From: Bacillota bacterium
GTDB lineage: Bacteria > Bacillota > Dehalobacteriia > UBA4068
DNA length: 7,475 nt
NCBI GenBank assembly: GCA_030528765.1
Contig: JAUMYD010000092.1
Coordinates: forward strand, 1-7,475
Direction: 5' to 3'
This document shows positions 1-4,655 of this stretch, one piece after another. The notes beneath the pieces are model-generated. The model searched no databases, was not told where the DNA came from, and worked only from the letters and a program-made list of their open reading frames with translations. Made by a program: the position numbers and the translations under genes. Numbering within the stretch: position 1 is the stretch's first letter; each line of letters opens with the position of its first letter.

Positions 1-15
1 TACACGAGTGATTCG

Positions 16-2175
16 ATGAGTTTTGCCAAAAGTCTTTTTTCTTCCCCTGAAAAAGAAAAGGAGAACAAGTATATAGACAATCCTCCTATTGAATTTTTAA
101 AAAACGAAACGCTGAAATTCTATGATTCAGAGAACGACTACTACCATTCAGAGTCTCTTTTCCAGAATACAGATAAGCAGCACGAAGATGAAAAGAACCT
201 TTCCAGGCAGGAACCAGACTCTGAGGAGCTGGATTCCAGTATCGATTTTAGTGATGATCTGCAGGCGTACAACAGCAACTACCAGATGAAATATATTCCG
301 GATAAGAAAGATGAGTTCCCGAGGAAGGAGAGTTATCTTTTATTTTATTTTCAATATACCGGCATGTTTCAAGAAAATGATCCTGAAAAACTGGAAAAAA
401 TTAAGCATGACGCCCTTTGGAAAACCGGTCACTTTGAACAACTTCTGAATATCAGATCTTGTCTTAATTGGCGGATCCATCACTGCACGAAGATCAAAGA
501 AATGGAAAAGAATCCTCCGATGAAAAAGCTGGCCGGCTCGGCTGAGATTCGCCGGGATGGCAAAAAGCTGGATCAGTCGATCCAGGAACTGGAGAAGAAT
601 GATAAGATCATGCTGCCGGCGGTTATGCAGCATAAGTATCAGGATACTGCTTGTGGCTGCTGGTCTGTATCGCTTCAATTGCTCTTAGCTTACAGAGGTG
701 TGGATATTGACCAGAACACGATCCGTGCCTACCAACCCAACGAGAAGGAAATAACGGATGTGGATTTCAAAGATAAAGAAAACTTTTGGAAGGATGCTGC
801 GCAGGAAATTACCTGCTACAGTGGCCTGGTGAATCGGATCTGCCCCAATACTGCGGTGAACGTGGTCTCCATCTTTGAGAGTAGAGAATATAATCTGTAT
901 GATCATAAGGCGCAGCTTCGTCTTGCCCTGGAAACGGCCTTCTTAAAGCATAATTCCCCGGTCAGCCTTTGCATTGGCGGGAATCACTATATCACGGTTG
1001 TAGGTATGGAGGGCGAAAAGATCTTCTATAAGGAAAGCCTGAAGAACCACCATGAGCACGATGGTGACCCGAATACGACGTTTGTAGAAACCTTTGATGG
1101 GCTGCTGAAGAAAGAGAATAAATCCCAGCTTCCTATCCAGTTGATCTGGCTGCAGGATCTGCATCCTAAGCTGGATGGCAGCCCGGTTGAGCTGGATGTG
1201 AAAGGCAAAGATGCCAGCTCCAAATATTACAATGGTGTGCTTACCAATACCCAGGCTGTTCCTTATTCGGATGATATGCGCATGTGCCGGACCACATTGG
1301 AACGGCAAGCCACAAATTCCAAAGGCCATGCTAAAAATATCAAGTGGGATGTAGTCCTTCCTGCCCGGCTGAGCTATACGAAAAAAGGCAGCAGCTATAA
1401 TATGGATGTGCTGCAGGATTATGTCAGCGAGCTGAAAGAGAGCCTGCTGCAGGGCGAGAAGCTGAATGCACTTCGGGAGGCAGGAGAGCAGCTTTTGAAC
1501 TCTGATAAGGCAGTGGATTATAAGGCCCTGCATGGCTTGGCTTCCTGCTACCAGGAGGCCATTAAGGAAGTGCAGCAGAGGATTTCTCTTGCAGCTGAAG
1601 GAGAGAAGCAGAGCTATGTGGAACTGCAGAAGAAGCTGCAGGAGCAGGCAAGTGAGCTGCGCTTGACCCTGATGAATTCCCTGCAGGATGAATATCAGCT
1701 GAAGCTGGGTGATGATGATGTTTGTTGGAAACTACGGAGAGAGGAAGGGTATAAAGAGATCGAGGAAGGCTTTGCCGGTATGCTTTATATCGATTCTGCA
1801 GGGAAATTTGCGCTGGATGATCCAAACTGGGTGAAAGCACTCGATTTGAACGTTTATCGGGATGGTGTGAAACAGCTCAAGGAATCAAAAGCTTTCTGTT
1901 CTACGATGAAAAAAATGGATGTTACCTATCTAAGAGCAGGCCTGTCCAATACTTTCCGTGATAATCAGTGGGTGCCGGAGTTTCCTCTCCCCTGTGACCG
2001 CCCTGAGAAAAAGATTCGCTGCCAGCTTCGCATGGGTGATTTGGAAGAGTTTACCAAGAGGTATAATGAATGCTATGAAAAGATAAAAAGTAAGGAAGGC
2101 AAGCTGGATTTTGTGCCGGGGGGAGGATCCAAGTCCGTGATCCAATTCAACCTTAAAGGCAAAAGCAATTCTTGA
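16..2175 (+). CDS. Uncharacterised 719-aa protein with a papain-like cysteine peptidase core
   Basis: I do not recognise the whole protein. Residues 1-100 are hydrophilic, rich in S, E, D, K, N and Y, and look disordered. Residues 120-200 are charged and helical. Residues 200-345 resemble a papain/C39-like peptidase. Q209 precedes C215-W216 by six residues, the papain Q19-C25-W26 spacing, and H324 lies in a 'GGNHYITVVGM' strand like the papain His strand. E340 falls 16 residues after H324, where papain has Asn175. Residues 463-565 are Leu/Glu/Lys/Gln-rich helix, possibly coiled coil, and the last 20 residues are a Gly/Ser/Lys tail. There is no signal peptide, membrane segment or sortase motif, so it is cytoplasmic or exported by a non-Sec route. 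The frame is open upstream to base 1 and ATG 16 has only a weak GAG before it, so the true start may lie outside the window. The gene ends in tandem stops, TGA-TAG. GC is about 38% over the first 480 bp and roughly 43-58% in lines sampled later. Peptidase activity and substrate are inference; the coding call is firm. Confidence 0.85.
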   Translation: MSFAKSLFSSPEKEKENKYIDNPPIEFLKNETLKFYDSENDYYHSESLFQNTDKQHEDEKNLSRQEPDSEELDSSIDFSDDLQAYNSNYQMKYIPDKKDEFPRKESYLLFYFQYTGMFQENDPEKLEKIKHDALWKTGHFEQLLNIRSCLNWRIHHCTKIKEMEKNPPMKKLAGSAEIRRDGKKLDQSIQELEKNDKIMLPAVMQHKYQDTACGCWSVSLQLLLAYRGVDIDQNTIRAYQPNEKEITDVDFKDKENFWKDAAQEITCYSGLVNRICPNTAVNVVSIFESREYNLYDHKAQLRLALETAFLKHNSPVSLCIGGNHYITVVGMEGEKIFYKESLKNHHEHDGDPNTTFVETFDGLLKKENKSQLPIQLIWLQDLHPKLDGSPVELDVKGKDASSKYYNGVLTNTQAVPYSDDMRMCRTTLERQATNSKGHAKNIKWDVVLPARLSYTKKGSSYNMDVLQDYVSELKESLLQGEKLNALREAGEQLLNSDKAVDYKALHGLASCYQEAIKEVQQRISLAAEGEKQSYVELQKKLQEQASELRLTLMNSLQDEYQLKLGDDDVCWKLRREEGYKEIEEGFAGMLYIDSAGKFALDDPNWVKALDLNVYRDGVKQLKESKAFCSTMKKMDVTYLRAGLSNTFRDNQWVPEFPLPCDRPEKKIRCQLRMGDLEEFTKRYNECYEKIKSKEGKLDFVPGGGSKSVIQFNLKGKSNS

Positions 2176-2276
2176 TAGATCCCTTGGCTCCGGAAGCTTT
2201 CCTTTTGTCGCTGCCTGCTTTTCACTTTGTGGAAGGGGCTGGGTGGCAGTCGGCCGCCGATGGAGGGTTTTAAAAC

Positions 2277-2313
2277 AAAAGACGGTATAGCTCACTGGCT
2301 ATACCGTCTTTTT
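2277..2313. terminator. Rho-independent terminator, probably bidirectional, at the convergent junction
   Basis: A perfect 15-bp stem (2277-2291 with 2298-2312) closes a 6-nt loop. On the + strand the stem runs into a T-tract ending at 2313, which suits termination of the papain-like gene about 100 bp upstream. On the - strand the stem is followed by TTTTGTTTT, so it could also stop transcripts reading through from the tRNA side. Confidence 0.9.
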
Positions 2314-2357
2314 CCCTGTGGAGCTTTTCCCGCTTGGCTGGTGGCATCCCCATAAAC

Positions 2358-2404
2358 AAATAATCCGAACCCGTCTCCCACAGGGAGGATCTGGTTCGGA
2401 TTAT
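2358..2404 (-). terminator. Probable terminator of the tRNA-Leu transcript
   Basis: An inverted repeat pairs 2360-2371 with 2393-2404 (12 bp). An inner helix, CTCCC (2375-2379) with GGGAG (2383-2387), gives a long two-part hairpin. On the - strand it starts 7 nt after the tRNA CCA end and is followed by a T-rich but interrupted tail (TTTGTTTATG). The weak T-tract lowers confidence, but the position directly behind the tRNA fits a terminator or a processing hairpin. Confidence 0.7.
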
Positions 2405-2411
2405 ATTGCTT

Positions 2412-2496
2412 TGGTGCGGTAGATGGGACTTGAACCCATACGCCTCTCGACATACGCCCCTCAAACGTACCTGTCTGCCTATTCCAGCACTACCGC
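2412..2496 (-). tRNA. tRNA-Leu (anticodon GAG)
   Basis: Every element of a class II tRNA can be read on the - strand. The 7-bp acceptor GCGGTAG pairs with CTACCGC, and a discriminator A and an encoded CCA follow (CCA at 2412-2414). The D arm is CTG/CAG with the invariant GG in its loop. The anticodon stem TACGT/GCGTA closes the loop TTGAGGG, placing GAG at 2460-2462. The long variable arm has a GAGA tetraloop, and the T arm ATGGG/CCCAT has loop TTCAAGT. The long variable arm together with GAG identifies leucine; it decodes CUC and CUU. It begins 5 nt after the stop codon of the lytic transglycosylase gene and has its own candidate promoter. Confidence 0.97.
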
Positions 2497-2501
2497 AAAT
2501 C

Positions 2502-3134
2502 TCATGCGTATAATAGTATAGCATAATCTACAGAGCCTTGCAAGGGTTTTTCCGAGAAATCTTGCAAGATATTATAAATTTTATAGCTGCGCCAAACGGA
2601 TCGCAGATAATCAGCAGTCTCCGGATAGGGGATCTGACGGGCATTTTCCAGGCTGCCGTCCCATCTGCCTTCCCGCAGCCAGCGATCCACCACTGTTTGG
2701 CCGGCATTATAGGCCGCCACCGCAGCATGGGAATTTCCGGAATAACGCTCCCGCAGCCACTGCAGGTACCAAATACCCAGGCGGATATTGTTTTCCGGAT
2801 CCTGAAGCCCGTCCTTGCCTTGCATACCAAGGCCGCTTTTCTTCGTGATCCATTCTGCGGTTTCCGGCATGATCTGCATCAATCCCTGCGCTCCGGCGTG
2901 GGACACAGCCTTGCTGTCAAAGCGGCTTTCTTCACGGATCATGGCCATAAGCAGGCAGGGATCCAGCTGGTAGCGGCTGCAGTGTTCCTCAACGATTTCC
3001 CGATATTCCTGCGGAAAAAGACGATCCAGCAAATTCCAGCGCTGGGACCAAAGGTAAAAAAGAGCAGCAGCAAACAAAAGCAGGACAAGCTTCCTCCTGT
3101 TGCTGCCCGGAATGGCCTTGCACTTAAACTTCAT
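2502..3134 (-). CDS. Membrane-anchored lytic transglycosylase, SLT/GH23 family
   Basis: This 210-residue enzyme should cleave the MurNAc-GlcNAc bond of peptidoglycan, forming 1,6-anhydro ends, on the outer face of the cytoplasmic membrane. A basic N-terminus (RRK, 13-15) precedes one hydrophobic helix at about 16-29, an uncleaved signal-anchor. The catalytic domain spans about 43-190. It shows the GH23 catalytic Glu (E69 in 'REESRF'), 'GLMQIMP' at 84-90, 'AYNAG' at 141-145 and 'IPYPETADY' at 168-176, all typical of the soluble-lytic-transglycosylase family. I chose the ATG at 3132-3134 because GGGAGGA lies 6 nt upstream and the signal-anchor follows at once; an in-frame start at 3218 would add 28 residues from inside coaE with no function. 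The start overlaps the coaE stop by 11 bp, which suggests translational coupling. The last residues overlap the promoter of the following tRNA. The exact physiological role is not visible. Confidence 0.95.
   Translation of the reverse strand: MKFKCKAIPGSNRRKLVLLLFAAALFYLWSQRWNLLDRLFPQEYREIVEEHCSRYQLDPCLLMAMIREESRFDSKAVSHAGAQGLMQIMPETAEWITKKSGLGMQGKDGLQDPENNIRLGIWYLQWLRERYSGNSHAAVAAYNAGQTVVDRWLREGRWDGSLENARQIPYPETADYLRSVWRSYKIYNILQDFSEKPLQGSVDYAILLYA
2515..2543 (-). promoter_or_regulatory. Candidate sigma-70-type promoter for tRNA-Leu, inside the transglycosylase gene
   Basis: Read on the - strand, TTGCAA (2538-2543) is followed after exactly 17 nt by TATACT (2515-2520), preceded by an extended -10 'TGC'. 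Transcription would start near 2508, leaving a leader of about 12 nt before the mature tRNA. The promoter overlaps the last codons of the transglycosylase gene. The tRNA may also receive read-through from that operon. Confidence 0.7.
2536..2570. repeat. Paired palindromes with a shared CTTGCAAG core at the tRNA promoter
   Basis: CCTTGCAAGG (2536-2545) and ATCTTGCAAGAT (2559-2570) are each perfect palindromes. They share an 8-bp core and have centres 24 bp apart. The first contains the candidate -35 element of the tRNA promoter. Both lie in the transglycosylase coding sequence, where the cores encode Leu-Gln as TTG CAA. They could be an operator pair, could fold as one hairpin, or could be chance coding repeats. 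Confidence 0.5.
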
Positions 3135-3750
3135 CAAAAGTCCTCCCTGCAGACACTTCCAGGGCCTGCTGATAGGCATTTTTGAGCTGCGCCTGCAGAT
3201 CCTCAGGCCTGCCGTCATTCTCCAGGATCAGATCCGCATGGCACGCCAGCTCATCCTGATCCCGTTGGGCCTTTCGCCGCTGCAGGATGCTTTCCTCTGT
3301 GCAGGCATCCCGCCGGGCAGCCCGGGCCGCAGCCAATTCCGGGCTGCAGCGCAGCAGCCACAGCTTATCGATCAGCTCTATCAGCGGGCTATCCAGCAGC
3401 AGGGCCGCTTCGATCACAATTATCGAATAAGCCCGTGTCTGAAAGAACTCGATCTGCCTTTGGATCTCCGCACGGATATGCGGATGGGTCAGTCGGTTCA
3501 GCAGCTGCACACGCTGGCCGCTGGCATCGCTGAACACATGAGCGCCCAGCTTCTTTCTTATAATATGCCCATCCTCATCCAGAAATTCCTCCCCAAAGGC
3601 CTCCACCAGCCCGGGGTATGCACTGCCCCCGGGAAGGATCACATCATGTCCCACCTTGTCCGCATCGATCACCGCAGCGCCCAGCTCTGCCAGATAGGCA
3701 GCTGCCATGGATTTCCCACTGCCGATATTCCCCGTGATGCCGATAATCAT
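3124..3750 (-). CDS. coaE: Dephospho-CoA kinase
   Basis: CoaE phosphorylates the 3'-OH of the ribose of dephospho-CoA with ATP, the last step of coenzyme A synthesis, in the cytoplasm. The 208-residue length is normal for the family. The P-loop GNIGSGKS is at residues 7-14. 'IDADKVGHD' (28-36) matches the family's conserved acidic segment for CoA-side substrate binding. 'THPHIR' is at 88-93, 'IEAALLLDS' at 113-121 replaces the common 'PLLFE' strand, and an Arg-rich lid segment lies at about 143-160. Residue 15 is Met where Thr is commonest; this is not expected to abolish activity. The start is supported by AGGAGG 5 nt upstream. It lies 9 bp after mutM, and its 3' end overlaps the transglycosylase start by 11 bp, so it is internal to an operon. 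Confidence 0.96.
   Translation of the reverse strand: MIIGITGNIGSGKSMAAAYLAELGAAVIDADKVGHDVILPGGSAYPGLVEAFGEEFLDEDGHIIRKKLGAHVFSDASGQRVQLLNRLTHPHIRAEIQRQIEFFQTRAYSIIVIEAALLLDSPLIELIDKLWLLRCSPELAAARAARRDACTEESILQRRKAQRDQDELACHADLILENDGRPEDLQAQLKNAYQQALEVSAGRTFDEV
3141..3147 (-). promoter_or_regulatory. Shine-Dalgarno deciding the transglycosylase start
   Basis: GGGAGGA lies 6 nt before the ATG at 3132-3134 and inside the coaE coding region. It supports this start over the longer in-frame alternative. Confidence 0.8.
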
Positions 3751-3755
3751 TTTTT

Positions 3756-3761
3756 CCTCCT
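3756..3761 (-). promoter_or_regulatory. Shine-Dalgarno of coaE, overlapping the mutM stop codon
   Basis: AGGAGG sits 5 nt before the coaE ATG. Its first two bases are the last two bases of the mutM TAG stop. Ribosomes ending mutM therefore stop on the coaE binding site, a layout that favours coupled translation. Confidence 0.85.
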
Positions 3762-4584
3762 ATTTCTGGCACTGCGGACAGAAGCAAGAGCCCCGCCCGG
3801 CAACACGTATTTTTTCCATCACAGTGCCGCAGCGGCAGCAAAGCTCTCCACCCCGCTGATAGGCTTTCAAGAAATTTTGATTTTCTCCCTGCTTTCCCTC
3901 GCCATCCAGATAATCGGAAAAGCTGGTTCCCCGATGCAAAATGGCACTTTCAAGGATCGGGGGGATCGATGCCGCAATGCGCTGCCAATCTTCTGACTGC
4001 AATGTTTTGCAGAAACGATCCGGACGAATGCCGGCCTGAAAAAGCACCTCATCCACATAGATATTCCCCAGGCCGGCCAGCACATGCTGATCCAGCAGAG
4101 CCTGTTTTACAGAAATTCTTCGCCCGCAAAGCCGCTCCTGCAGATAGGCTCCACTCAGCCCGGAGGCCAGAGCATCAGGCCCCAAGCGCTCCATACCGGT
4201 AAAGTGATCCTCTTCCCAAGGAGCCAGCAGCCAGATGCAGCCAAAACGGCGCACGTCTGAATAACGAAGAATCTTTCCGTTTTCCAGGCGGAAGCAAAGG
4301 TGGGTATGCGGGAGCTCTGCCTCCGCAGGATCTGCGCAAACCAGTCGGCCGCTCATACGCAGATGGAAAACCAGTCTGCAGCCATCCTCCATATGAATGA
4401 GCAGAAATTTTCCGCGTCTGCTCAGGCTCTCGATACGCTTCCCGCAAAGATCCTGCCGAAAGCTGTCGGCTTCCGGGTGCTTGACCAAATCCAGCCGACG
4501 CAGCTCCACGCTGCAGATCCGCTGCCCCCGCAGGTGGCCTTCCAGACTGCGTTTCAAATTTTCGATTTCCGGCAATTCAGGCAT
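3760..4584 (-). CDS. mutM: Formamidopyrimidine-DNA (8-oxoguanine) glycosylase / AP lyase
   Basis: Fpg/MutM excises 8-oxoguanine and formamidopyrimidines from DNA and nicks the abasic site by beta,delta-elimination, starting base-excision repair. The protein is 274 residues, standard for the family. After Met removal the catalytic Pro (P2) and E3 form the N-terminus 'PELPE'. This fixes the start at ATG 4582-4584, backed by GAGGAG 6 nt upstream; an in-frame ATG six codons earlier would bury the catalytic proline. K59 in 'RRGKF' matches the phosphate/oxoG-binding Lys, and M78, R112 and F114 match the void-filling triad. 'GLGNIYVDE' (171-179) is the helix-two-turn-helix signature. The C-terminal zinc finger is C249-x2-C252 and C269-x2-C272. 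All key residues are present, so it should be active. It lies 71 bp after polA, consistent with a shared repair transcript. Confidence 0.97.
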   Translation of the reverse strand: MPELPEIENLKRSLEGHLRGQRICSVELRRLDLVKHPEADSFRQDLCGKRIESLSRRGKFLLIHMEDGCRLVFHLRMSGRLVCADPAEAELPHTHLCFRLENGKILRYSDVRRFGCIWLLAPWEEDHFTGMERLGPDALASGLSGAYLQERLCGRRISVKQALLDQHVLAGLGNIYVDEVLFQAGIRPDRFCKTLQSEDWQRIAASIPPILESAILHRGTSFSDYLDGEGKQGENQNFLKAYQRGGELCCRCGTVMEKIRVAGRGSCFCPQCQK

Positions 4585-4590
4585 GTATTT

Positions 4591-4596
4591 CTCCTC
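4591..4596 (-). promoter_or_regulatory. Shine-Dalgarno of mutM
   Basis: GAGGAG lies 6 nt before the ATG that puts the catalytic proline at position 2. This supports that start over the in-frame ATG at 4600-4602. Confidence 0.8.
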
Positions 4597-4655
4597 ACCC
4601 ATCCTGCGCTCAGCATACTTCTTCCCGGGCTTCAGCGCAGCGGAAAGCGCTGGCT

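Noticed and set aside
943..1533. A 196-codon - strand open frame inside the papain-like gene
   Set aside because: It has no ribosome site and no domain, and its hydrophobic composition mirrors the sense codons. The + strand frame has a coherent peptidase signature.
2176..2276. Possible small gene or regulatory RNA after the papain-like gene
   Set aside because: No ORF with a start signal and no convincing promoter; only an 11-nt GC palindrome near 2250-2260. It reads as a 3' untranslated region leading to the terminator.
2538..3185. A 215-codon + strand open frame opposite the transglycosylase
   Set aside because: It lies entirely antisense to a gene with all GH23 motifs, and no start signal is visible.
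3135..3218. A longer N-terminus for the transglycosylase
   Set aside because: The extra 28 residues lie in coaE and would place a polar stretch before the signal-anchor. The ATG at 3132-3134 has a strong ribosome site.
3100..3996. A 298-codon open frame on the + strand across coaE and mutM
   Set aside because: It is antisense to two unmistakable genes, has no ribosome site, resembles no family and is explained by the high GC and codon bias of those genes.
4633..4652. A small hairpin (6-bp stem, CAGCGC/GCGCTG) between polA and mutM
   Set aside because: It is short, with no T-tract, and unlikely to terminate. At most it is a weak transcript-stability element.
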